The notes under the pieces are model-generated. The model saw only the letters and a program-made list of their open reading frames with translations. It searched no databases and had not been told where the DNA came from. 64,000 nucleotides of DNA, taken from NCBI GenBank assembly GCA_947172415.1, contig OX359199.1:1-64000 (forward strand), read 5' to 3'. Each line of letters begins with the position of its first letter. Positions within the stretch are counted from its first letter, which is position 1. This document shows positions 35,701-46,128 of this stretch, one piece after another. The position numbers were made by a program, and so were the translations under genes. The stretch is from Chondrosia reniformis (Eukaryota > Porifera > Demospongiae > Chondrillida > Chondrillidae).

Positions 35701-38700
35701 CTCTAGTGAGTTAGTACATCTCTAGTGAATTAGTACATCTCTAGTGAGTTGGTACATCTCTAGTGAGTTAGTACATCTCTAGTGAGTTAGTACATCTCTA
35801 GTGAATTAGTACATCTCTAGTGAGTTAGTACATCTCTAGTGAGTTAGTACATCTCTAGTGAGTTGGTACATCTCTAGTGAATTAGTACATCTCTAGTGAG
35901 TTAGTACATCTCTAGTGAATTAGTACATCTCTAGTGAGTTAGTACATCTCTAGTGAGTTAGTACATCTCTAGTGAGTTGGTACATCTCTAGTGAGTTAGT
36001 ACATCTCTAGTGCATTAGAATCTCTTAATTGTGCAGGTGATGTAGTGGTGGAACCTCAGAAAGAAGTAATAGGAGACGAAGAAGAAGAAGAAGAAGAAGA
36101 ATTGAGTAATATTCAGATAATTGAGCTTCATAAAGGAAATAGTTATCTGGGAGTGCACTTGAAGAAAGTGGTCAGCAGACATGGAAGGTAACCCTCACAC
36201 TGCATCTTCATAACCTAAGATTTCAGTTCTGCATGCTTGACTATCTATTGCAGAGATGCTGGAATTTACATTTCTAAATTGGATCCAAATGGCTTTGTGG
36301 CTCAGTCTGACAGTAAGGAGGTGAGTGCCTTCCGCAAGCAGATCTCTGCACTGCCTCCATTTCTCTGGCATTACAACTATGTGGCACTCCTACATCACAC
36401 TTTATTTATATACTAGTGAGTGAGGGGGCGTGTCTGGTTTGCTGGATGACACTCCCCCACTGCCCTTGTATATACATGTGTTGTAGTAGTTAGGGGGTGT
36501 GACCATCTGGAATGTCATTTCTTTATTTCCATTAATGTACGTAGCTAAAAGTTAATGACAGAATTCTAGCATGCAACGGAGCAGATTTTACCAAATTGCC
36601 AAACAGCAAGTATGTCTTTCTCTCTCTCAAGTTTGTCTCTACTGAACTGACAATATGCATATGTTTGCAGAGCTGAACAGGTATTTTGTGAAATGATGGA
36701 CGATCCATTGCTGAGAATTGCAGTGTCCAGACCTCTTGCTACTAATGAAGATGTTAGTGAGGAGGACCCTGGTAATAGTGAAAAAGAGGCATCTGCTGCT
36801 GCTAATAGTGGTAAGTATGTTCTCAGACTCTAAAGGTGTGATTCTGTGACCATCCCTACCTCTCCTGCAGTTCTGCCGAATGCTGCTCGCAACACCTTCA
36901 CCAACACCAGGCAGCTTGGGAGGATCCACGTCATCATTCTCAGGAAGGGCGCTCAGAGCCTAGGCTTTGCCTTGACCAGCCGGGATATTGCAGCCAATGA
37001 TGGAGAGAGGCTGATATACATAAAGTCAATCACTCCAGGAGGCGTGGCTTTTGATGATGGCCGCCTGAAGATTGGAGACAGACTGCTGAAGGTGAATGAG
37101 GAGGACATCACTGGCTACAGTCGTCAGGAGGTGGCGGAACTGCTCCGAAGGTCCCAGGGTTCTGTGACCCTCTCTGTGTCACGACAGGAGCAGGGGGCAG
37201 GGGAGGAGGAGGAGGAGGGCAGCGTTGCCATGGAAGCACCTATTGCCATTGGCAAGTCAGTGATGACTCTGAACATTCCTATGCAGGACAGCGGTCCAGC
37301 TGGCCTGGGGATCACAGTACATGGGCGTGTCAACCCACCCAACTCTGCCCACTCTTCACACTTCTGTGGAGATGCTGGAGTCTACATCAAATCTATAGTC
37401 ACAGCTGGAGTTGCTGCACTTGTGAGCTGATATATCCCTCACAATCTCACATATATACCCTCCCACTCTGCCCATCCAGGATGGAAGGCTACAGGTCAAT
37501 GATCAATTGTTGAGTGTAAATGGACAATCTTTAGTTGGAAAAAGCAACGATGAAGCCATGGAAACACTGAAGAAGGCTCTTGGCCAAATAACCAAGCAAG
37601 TACAGCTGGTAAGTGTACCGCCCACGCATGTCTGCAGGTCCGCCTCTACACATTTCCTGTTGACAGGTGATAGCTCGTAAAAGTGGTTCCAAGCTCAAGA
37701 GAACTGACTCACAATGCACCAATGAAGAGGAAGAAGGCCGACCTCAAAGAGAAGTTGGAATAGACATTGGACCCTCCCAGAGCTCACAAGGAACAAGTTT
37801 CATTCCAAGTTGCAGTCAGGAATCTGGAATGGGAAGCAGCTACACTCCTCAGACCTACCGAAGAGGTGATGTCAAGCTCTCGCAGAGCTCCACCCTAAGT
37901 GACCTTGAAGTGGTGCAACTCTCTCTTGGAGATGAGGAGGGCCACATGAAGGGGCGAGGGGAATACCCTGGTCCTATGAGGAGTGGGTGTGTCCAGAAGA
38001 CCAATAGCAGCAATTCACTTAGCCAAGGAAGTGACAAGCATAGAATGGCTTATGTACCTGAGGGATCTTCCCCCAGCTCCTCCCCCCGACACATGGTCTA
38101 CTCCCCAAGGCATGGGGAACTGCCCTCTAAAATAGGCTCCCCAACTTGGCACTCTCGGGGGCAGTTCCATCATGGCGGCCACACCCGACATGGTGAGTGT
38201 GGAGGAGTCACTGGTGTACCCTGCATATTTCCAGTCACGTGATGCATCTTTAAATATTAGGTTCTCTTGAGCCTGACCTGCACAGGAGGAGCCCCGCCCT
38301 CCCTGCCCACCCCGCCCACCCCAATCCCAAGAGCAAGTACTCACCTCGGACAACCCCATCACCGCTGACCTCTCCACAATCTAAGACATCTCCACCAATC
38401 CACTGTCAAGAGGACTTTCACACTCTCCCAAAGACCAAGCACAAGTCTCATGAGGTAACATTATTACTGTCTCTCTTTGTAAAGCCTATTTGAGGGACCC
38501 GCCCCCTTTAATGACAGGGTCACACCGAAGATAGCTACGATGAATTGGAAAGTGTCTCAGATTCTGAGGTCTCCAGTGTCTTTCAAAGAGATGCACCCGA
38601 GAGAATATCCATTAAGAAAGGTACCTGGCCCTGCCCACTCTTGAACTGCCCCACCCACTCCTCAAGCTCACATTCACTCTTACGTGTCTTCCTTATTAGG

Positions 38701-39514
38701 TAAGGGACTACCCAAGTCACTCCAAAAGATGAGCAACAATGAATCAAAGTTTTCAGATGAGGTACCAATGATAGGAGGTAAGTCATGTGACAGGAAACCC
38801 CACCCACAGGAATTACTGTATTGTGTGTCCTTCAACAGAAATGTCTCACTCCATGGATGAACTGATGACACAGGAAAGCCGAGACACTGGAATTGACATG
38901 TCATTCTCTGTTGACAGTCTCAGAACAGCTGTGACATCCCAAGCACACTACATGGAACACTCTGGAGCAGCAAGGTATGACCCATCACATGATTGTCACA
39001 TGATTGTCACATGCTTTTCATTGTCACATATGTCTGTAGGTCTTTGCAAGATTCTCGTAGTCAGCCAATCAGCCATTCTGGAAATGGAGACGTTAAAGGA
39101 GCCAAAGTTTCTGACACAAAGTCCAGGCAAAATGGTGAGGGTTTAACCCTGTAATTATGTGAAAGGTTACTTGATTGTCTTGTACTCTGTGTAGTGGGCA
39201 GTTTTCAGGAACCAGATGAAAGGAAAAAGAAGAAGAAAGGAATTTTTAAAGGAATTTTCAAGCAAGTTTCATTGCAGTTCTCTAATTTGCTATTTGTTCA
39301 AGTATAAATCTTTAATTTTAGAAGAGGAAAGAAGGGAAAACCCCGTCTCGAGTCCTTTGATGATGACTTGTTACCACCTCTTGAAGGAACGCAGGAAGTG
39401 CCTAGGAGAAGAAATTCTGCCTCTCAAGTGTCCTCAGCTCATCAGCGGTTCAGTCTCTCTGTTTTGGATGCTTACGATGATGGCACCATTCCTGAAGTCA
39501 TGGCAAATGTATAG
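32726..39514 (+). CDS. PARD3: Par-3 cell-polarity scaffold
   Basis: Eighteen exons (32726-32845, 32923-33027, 33816-34805, 35002-35287, 36037-36187, 36254-36320, 36545-36609, 36671-36810, 36871-37421, 37480-37608, 37667-38192, 38261-38454, 38518-38620, 38700-38777, 38839-38974, 39040-39134, 39195-39261, 39322-39514) close in frame to 1331 aa (human 1356). Par-3 organises the Par-6/aPKC polarity complex at junctions. Residues 1-83 form the CR1 oligomerisation domain (VSVAFHTVTVLVPCGDG, DVLDDKELVIADFEE). PDZ1 is about 521-610, PDZ2 about 655-750 (SLGFALTSRD), and PDZ3 about 770-868 (GLGITVHGR, YIKSIVTAGVAAL). Between are Ser-rich linkers and an acidic run before PDZ1. Near the C-terminus a polybasic KKKKKGIFKGIFKKRGKKGK matches the lipid-binding region of vertebrate Par-3. 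The last intron uses a GC-AG donor. Three introns carry minisatellites, one starting on the splice donor. Confidence 0.93.
33068..33215. repeat. 22-bp G-rich minisatellite, PARD3 intron 2
   Basis: About six units of CCGGGGGTCGGTAGGGTGAG GG, starting roughly 40 bp after the donor. Confidence 0.92.
33464..33650. repeat. 21-bp minisatellite, PARD3 intron 2
   Basis: Nine units of CTGTATACTAAAGGMCCBTCT type. Each has the self-complementary core GTATAC. Confidence 0.93.
35286..36012. repeat. 19-bp minisatellite built on a splice donor, PARD3 intron 4
   Basis: About 38 units of TAGTGAGTTAGTACATCTC, roughly half with GTGAGT and the rest GTGAAT. The first unit contains the actual exon-4 donor (CTA then GTGAGTTAG at 35288), and the array fills almost the whole 749-bp intron. 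Confidence 0.95.
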
Positions 39515-39810
39515 ATCTAACCTCACTCCAATTTCTATGAACTTCTCATTCTTCAGTATACATACCGTCTGATGTCCTGTCCCCAGTGTATGTAGCTATG
39601 TGTACGTCAATGTATCACTATACTGGCCTCTCACACTATTATGTATATATAATAACACATCTTTATTTTAATATGAATCAACTTTATTCTTGTACTGCAA
39701 ACGTGTTCTGTAAATACAACAAATGAACTGTTAAAGCTGGTGTTCTGTTAGTACTTACGTATACGTGCGTAGCTAGACCAACTGGATTATAAGGGAAGTC
39801 ACCTTGAGGG

Positions 39811-39857
39811 AGTGACTCATGACGTAATTAATAAAATGTCTTCCCGAAGCTGACTCA
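39811..39857 (+). promoter_or_regulatory. CAPN7 promoter: AP-1 and CRE-like sites
   Basis: TGACTCA at 39813-39819 abuts TGACGTAA at 39820-39827, and a second TGACTCA lies at 39851-39857, just upstream of the ATG at 39880. These are consensus bZIP (AP-1/CREB) sites. Use in this organism is inference. Confidence 0.55.
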
Positions 39858-39879
39858 TCATCGATTGGGAAACAGTTTA

Positions 39880-42800
39880 ATGGACTTTTTATCGAGTGAT
39901 CCGCTGCAACTGGCCCATGCGAGTCAACAGGAAGGCCTTACATTTGCCAAACAGGCCATCCAGGCCGACCAGGAGGTGAGATCGTCCCTCGCGTGCTAAA
40001 GTGCGCGTTAATTGTGACTATACCATAATATAGAATTAAAATATACATCAATAATGTGAAGTACTAGTACTTAAGTGCCTTCCACTAAGTTGTACTCGTT
40101 CGACTTGTCAAACTCGTATAAAGTGAATGTATTTTATGGGACTATATAGCCCTAACCATATGTCACGTGATCTACAGGGTCGCCAAAGTGATGCTGTTAT
40201 ATTCTACACTGAGGCCGTCAATGCTCTGGGACGTGCTTGTTCGTTGAACCCCGCCCTTTCCTCCTCCATCATGCCACACCTCCAGCAATACAACTCAAGA
40301 GCGTCCCAACTTCGGCAAGAGACATCAAAGATGAGATCTCAATGTGCGTACGGTCCAATTGTACAAGCTGCACTATGCTCCACTCCACACACTCCACTAC
40401 AGTAGTTGGTGATATATTCACAGGAGAGACTCATACAATAATTGCAACAATACTGTAGTTGTATGACTGTCATGTGTATGTTTGCTACATCTCGTACGCA
40501 GTGTACCGGCGACAGCAAAGTGAAGATGATCGTGTCAGCAAGGTATGTTGCAATAACTTCAAACTGCTCCACCCACTGCCACGCCTCCTTTCATAGAGTG
40601 TATTACGTAATTTGGAGTATCAATTGGAGCAGGCTTGTGTGGAAGATGAGAGAGGACACATTGACACTGCCATAGCATTGTACACTGAAGCGGTTGAAAC
40701 TGCACTGGGAAAAGTAAGTATATGACTCTTTCAGGATCACAAATTTACCCTCTGCCTCTCCATCAGCTGAAGTCTGTGAGCAATAAGGAGATTACTGGCA
40801 AGGTGAAGAGCAGAGTGAAGCTTGGACTGGACAGACTGGACCATTTGAAGTTGACTAAGAAGAAGAAGAAGACGAAATCTTGGGAAGATCTTCCAGGGCC
40901 ACCAAGCTTTGATCCAAACAAGCCACCAGGTCAGCCTTACCTCACTCCACCCACCACTCCACCCACCACTCCTCCCACCACTCCTCCCACCACTCTACAG
41001 GTAGGGCAAGTGAGACAGATGAGGTAGATTTGGATGATAGACTAAAGCAAGCCCTCAGGCTCCGCCCTCTTGCTGGTTACCTGGACACCACAGATGACCT
41101 CTCATCAAGAGGTGCGGCTGCTAACCCCAAGCCAGTTGGCGGAGGTGGAGGAGGAAAGAAGTCATCTGGAGGAGGAGGAGGAGCAGGCTTCACTGAAAAG
41201 GAAAAGAAGATACTACAGTACGTATGGTCCTAATGTGTTGCCATGGTTTCCATTGCTATTATGTAATATAGCATACCATAGTTGGTTTCCAACCTTATAC
41301 GTAGTTACACTGGTTTTGTTAATGGCAAGATGTTTGTTCCATGGTTGGATGCGGACATTGAAGAGCTACGAATGGTCTCAAAACTTCCCGGCTCCTTCAA
41401 AGGTATGTCCACTGCACCAGTTTGCAGCCCTAGTCCGTTAGTCCCATACCTCCTGTTACAGATCCGGATGGCCTGCCTGCACTGGCTGAGAAGCAGAAGA
41501 CACACCTGGATGGCTGGGTTCGACCGGACGACATTTGTGACGACCCAAAGATCATTAAAGTGGTTTCTAGCATGACTGTCAAACAGGTGGGTGTGGTACC
41601 TGTGATAGGGGGTGTGGCATCCCGAAGGGGGTGGTAGGGGGTGTGGCATCCCGAAGGGGGGTGATAGGGGGTGTGGCATCCCGAAGGGGGGTGATAGGGG
41701 GTGTGGCATCCCGAAGGGGGTGGTAGGGGGTGTGGCATCCCGAAGGGGGTGGTAGGGGGTGTGGCATCCCGAAGGGGGTGGTACGGGGTGTGGTATTTAT
41801 CCTCTCCTCTCCCTCTACAGACACTGATTGGTGATTGCTCATTTGTGGCTTCCCTGGCCATAACAGCAGATTATGAGCGCAAGTTTAGAGAACACCTAAT
41901 AACAAGTATCATATTTCCTCAGAACAGACATGGACAACCTGTCGTGAGTGCCTCCGGAAAGTACCTCATCAAACTGTGGATCAATGGCTGCAAGAGAAAG
42001 GTAAGGTTCTCCATCTCCACTTCCTCCACCTCCCCCTCTCCTCCACCTCCCCTCTCCTCCACCTCCCCTCTCCGCCACCTACCACTGTACTGATCATGGC
42101 AGGTCATGATAGATGACCGCCTTCCTCTTGGGAGAGATGGACAGCTGCTCTGCTCCTTCTCAAAGCATGAAGACGAGTTTTGGATAAGTCTGATTGAAAA
42201 GGCTTACATGAAAGTGATGGGGGGTTATGACTTTCCCGGATCCTCTTCAGTGAGTTTACTATTTGTTAGTTTAATTGTAATTGCTGAGGGAATGGCTTGT
42301 AATGTTGTGGGCGTGGCTTGTAATGTTGTGGGCGTGTCTCTCTTATCCTCAGAATATTGACTTGTATGCACTAACTGGTTGGATACCAGAGCGTATTGAA
42401 CTGAAGGACAGAAAAGACAGTGAACTAGATGCAGTTTTCAGGCAAATTGAGCACACTCACAAAAGAGGTACATCTGATCCTGTTGATCACTATTCAGCTC
42501 TAGAAGAACTTGTCTCTACATTGTTACTGAATACAATGCACATCTGTAGGGAATGCTTTAATCACGGTTGCCACGGGAGACCTGAGTGCTGCGGACAAAG
42601 AGAGAAGTGGACTGGTTCCTTTGCATGCATACGCATTGCTTGATATTAAGGAAATACATGTGGGTCATGTGACTATCATGTGACTATCACATAACCGTCT
42701 GCTACTTTGTGCATGCAGGGCTACAAGTTGCTCCAACTGAAGAACCCTTGGAGCCATCAGAGGTGGAAGGGAAACTTTTCTGAAGGAGACAGCAATTGGA

Positions 42801-44288
42801 CTGAGGAGCTACAAAGGTCTCTCAACTACAGTCAGACCCAGGCTCTCAGAGAGGACAATGGTACTCCTCCCACCCCTCCCTGCTCCACCCCTCCCTGCTC
42901 CACCCCTCCCTGCTCCACCCCTCCCTGCTCCACCCCTCCCTGCTCCACCCCTCCCTGCTCCACCCCTCCCTGCTCCACCCCTCCCTGCTCCACCCCTCCC
43001 TGCTCCACCCCTCCCTGCTAACTTCATCACTACCCTCCAACTCCCTACCACTCTCTAATCCTGTTCGTAGGTGTATTTTGGATTGACTGGAAGTCCTTGT
43101 ACCACTTCTTTGATGTTTTGTATGTTAACTGGAATCCAAAGTTATTTGAGTATAAATCTACTTTTCATGAGTGAGTTCTTCATGTGTGCAGTATTAATAG
43201 ACTTTTAATATTGTATTTATACATGTTTTAGTGTGTGGGATCCACCTAAAGAAGAGTACAAAGAACAGTATTCTTACAAGCTCAGTACGTACATCACTCC
43301 ATTGCCAAACTCTCTCCATTCTGCTGTATTACTCCACTTAATTCTTCACTAGCTACCAATCCTCAGTATCGATTGACAGTCAAGTCCTCCAAACCAGGTC
43401 GAGTGTGGGCTCTTCTAATCCGACACATCACAGAAAAGGTACTCTATACACTGATGGGTAAAGGTACTGAGATTAAGTATTGACTTGACCATATCGACCC
43501 ACTTTGTAGGATGACTTTGCTCACAATAAAAAGTTCATCTGTTTACATGTGGCTGAAGCAAGGGGGCGTGGTCTGAAGCACTTTCCGGGGGATTACCTTG
43601 TTCAGGGTGTCAAAATTAACACTCCACACTACCTGGCCAAGTTGGATGTCTCCTCTGGTGCACACTCGTACAACGTGGTGGTGTCCCAGCTAATGGAACT
43701 GCACAGCAAGATATACTACACGCTCAAGGTCTACGCCACCGTACCCTTCTCACTGGAGCCAGTGAGGGTGTCCTACACGCATCGGCAGAAGGTAGGTCTA
43801 CCTTAGTGGGCTGATGGAATGGTGATAGTGAGGTGGGTGATGAGGAGGTCCCTGTCTATGTAGGTATCTGGTAAGTGGGCGGGTCCCACAGCTGGAGGAT
43901 GCAGGATGCATTCCACATACCTTAACAACCCAAAATATCGTTTAGTGTTAGATCCAGTGGCTGCAGCAATGGTCAAAGTTCAAATTCAGCTGGAAACAAA
44001 ACTGTAAAGCTCATGTCAGCTAATTACTTCCTGTTTGTCATTATCTTGTGTTTCCATAGCAACGAAGGTGTGGGTATTGTGATGATAGCAGAGAGTAAGA
44101 GTCTGGGAGGAGAGGGTTTCAAAGAGCACTTTACACAGACCTACAGGAGTCACTATATAGCTGAAGAGGTGGAGGTCCCTGGTGGAGCCTATTACATAAC
44201 GCCAACAACATTCAACCCAAATAAGGAAGGTGCCTTTGTCCTGACAGTGTCCACGGATTGTGTAATGACGCTCAACAGAACTCAATAG
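39880..44288 (+). CDS. CAPN7: Calpain-7 (PalB-type cysteine protease)
   Basis: Nineteen exons (39880-39975, 40178-40343, 40502-40542, 40597-40713, 40767-40929, 41001-41217, 41305-41402, 41462-41586, 41821-42000, 42103-42249, 42353-42467, 42550-42659, 42719-42860, 43071-43170, 43232-43284, 43353-43438, 43510-43791, 43864-44003, 44060-44288) give 868 aa (human 813). CAPN7 is an ESCRT-III-associated calpain; its MIT repeats bind CHMP1/IST1. Two MIT-like helices bundles occupy about 1-140 ([37 protein letters not shown]). The protease core has [10 protein letters not shown] (catalytic Cys), [22 protein letters not shown] (His) and LKNPWSH (Asn), so the triad is complete. Two C2-like calpain beta domains follow to the end. 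A Gly/Lys/Ser-rich linker near 215-235 is an expansion. AATAAA at about 44575 precedes the convergent ARL5 stop by some 20 bp. The exon 6-7 join (phase 2) is the least certain. Confidence 0.92.
41596..41800. repeat. 30-bp G-rich minisatellite, CAPN7 intron 8
   Basis: Seven units of GGGGTGTGGCATCCCGAAGG plus GGGTGRTAGG, beginning about 10 bp after the donor. Minus-strand Pro/His open frames are shadows. Confidence 0.93.
42865..43020. repeat. 15-bp minisatellite, CAPN7 intron 13
   Basis: Ten near-identical CACCCCTCCCTGCTC units that begin within about 10 bp of the splice donor. Open on all frames (Cys-Ser-Thr-Pro-Pro or Arg-Gly-Gly-Ala), which is a repeat artefact. Confidence 0.95.
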
Positions 44289-44600
44289 TTCCCCAATTAA
44301 GTTGTTCACATGCACAATATTGAATACAAGATGAAACTAAATGTACAAAAGTTGTTCTACAACATTTCTTGTTCAGAGGTGCGGCATTGGCGCATTGTTA
44401 AATGTGTATATATGTTACATAACCATTCTCATTGTACATTTTATATATCCTTCATAATGTCGTTCCATGCAGTGTTATATACAAGTGTCTTGCTGCTAGT
44501 AAATAAAACAAATTGTGAGTGTCGCACGTATGTACAAACAACACATAAAAATTTAAATGAAGTAGTCTTTGGGTTTAAATAAACATCCTTGTGAAGACGA

Positions 44601-45948
44601 CTATCGGGTGAGTTGTGTTGCCATCCACTCCAGTCCTTGTTGTAGCCTGCCAGCAGAAAGAGGCGGATCACAAATTAATCATTAGATACAGACCAGAAAT
44701 TTACAAATTTAAAGTAGCAAAGATACACCTTAAAATTGCACAAATATTTACTGCACATATAATTACAGGGACTTACCCTTCTCCAGTGAGGGCACAGCAG
44801 GCTTGGATGTGCCAACCATGGTCCTTTATTGAAGTCAAATTTAGTTGATGGGAGATCTCAGCAGCTGTCATTGCTCCTTTGACATCTTGCTTGTTGGCAA
44901 ACACTAACACGCCTGCTTTCTTTAGATCCTAGTAAAAGGGGGCGTGGCAACAGGGATTGAGGGGCAGAGGGTGTGTACAGAGAGAGTGGGAGGGGCAGAG
45001 GGTGTGTACAGAGAGAGTGGGAGGGGCAGAGGGTGTGTACAGAGAGAGTGGGAGGGGCAGAGGGTGTGTACAGAGACAGTGGGAGGGGCAGAGGGTGTGT
45101 ACAGAGACCGTGGGAGGGGCAGAGGGTGTGTACAGAGACCGTGGGAGGGGCAGAGGGTGTGTACAGAGAGAGTGGGAGGGGCAGAGGGTGTGTACAGAGA
45201 CAGTGGGAGGGGGAGAGGGTGTGTACAGAGACAGTGGGAGGGGCAGAGGGTGTGTACAGAGACAGTGGGAGGGGGAGAGGGTGTGTACAGAGACAGTGGG
45301 AGGGGCAGAGGGTGTGTACAGAGACAGTAGGAGGGAACTAACTTCATGTCCCAACATTTTGTACAATTCCTCTTTATTAACAGACAGCCTCTCTCTATCC
45401 GTGCTGTCCACCACTAGAATGACTACTTTAGAACTTATGTAGTAGGTTGACCAGGCCTGCCGCAAGGACTCCTGACCGCCAATGTCCCACATAACAAACT
45501 TGAAGTTCCTCCAAGTAATCTCCTCCACATTACTGCCTATGGTCGGCGAAGTGTGCACAACTTCGTTCATCAGACTATTCATTCAAGAAATGTAAACAAT
45601 ATATGCAGTACTTACACGGAGAGGAGTACCATCCAACTACATTATGAGGTTGGTTAAGATCAAATGGATCGCTAGTGTGCGATACACTCGCTGCCATATT
45701 CACGTAAAAATAAAATTAACTCAGTCGATCCACATGCACAAATTACTACTTAACAGTCGCACTTCTGTGACAACTTACAATTGGTACAGTATTGTCGTCT
45801 TCCCCGCATTATCTAAACCTACGATAATAACTTTATGTTCTAAAGGAAGAATAAAATTCATTTCAAAATCTCTATCACTAAGTACGTCCACTTTCGCTTT
45901 ACCTTCTTTTCCAAACAGGTTCCATAGCTTAGCCCAAATCAGACCCAT
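44601..45948 (-). CDS. ARL5: ARL5 Arf-like small GTPase
   Basis: Five exons (45948-45903, 45839-45779, 45574-45343, 44928-44777, 44646-44601) give 178 aa, the family length (179). ARL5 is a trans-Golgi GTPase that recruits the GARP tether. Marks: [12 protein letters not shown] amphipathic N-terminus with myristoylatable Gly2, P-loop GLDNAGKTT, switch 1 [13 protein letters not shown], switch 2 [27 protein letters not shown], and the family signature [13 protein letters not shown] with LEWM. The first 63-bp intron could be read through in frame, but splicing reproduces the conserved [13 protein letters not shown] junction. Intron 3 holds a 31-bp minisatellite. The gene is tail-to-tail with CAPN7 and head-to-head with the espin-like gene. 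Confidence 0.95.
44955..45335. repeat. 31-bp minisatellite, ARL5 intron 3
   Basis: Twelve units of GGGAGGGGCAGAGGGTGTGT plus ACAGAGASNGT, ending immediately beside the splice donor at 45342 and starting about 25 bp from the acceptor. Long open frames on both strands are shadows. Confidence 0.95.
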
Positions 45949-46128
45949 TAGGTGAAAATCAAACGATTCTGAACATAAAAATGGCTACCAACATGCATAC
46001 GCAATGATATTACGTCATAACGCAGTGTCCCTCCCTCTTGGAGTATCCGCCCAGAGAATTTGTTTTGCAGGAGTTCCTGAAATTTTCACGCGTAAAGGAC
46101 GATCGATCTGCTTTAAAGCGTCCTAGTA
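45949..46128. promoter_or_regulatory. Bidirectional promoter, ARL5 / espin-like gene
   Basis: Only 180 bp separate the two divergent start codons. The interval holds AAAATGGCTACC (YY1-like) and TTACGTCA near 46010 (CRE-like, TGACGTAA on minus). No TATA box is evident. Confidence 0.6.

Noticed and set aside
45840-45902. Reading through the first ARL5 intron as an N-terminal insertion
   Set aside because: The stretch is in frame, but GT-AG splicing reproduces the conserved family junction and length. The inserted residues have no counterpart in ARL5.
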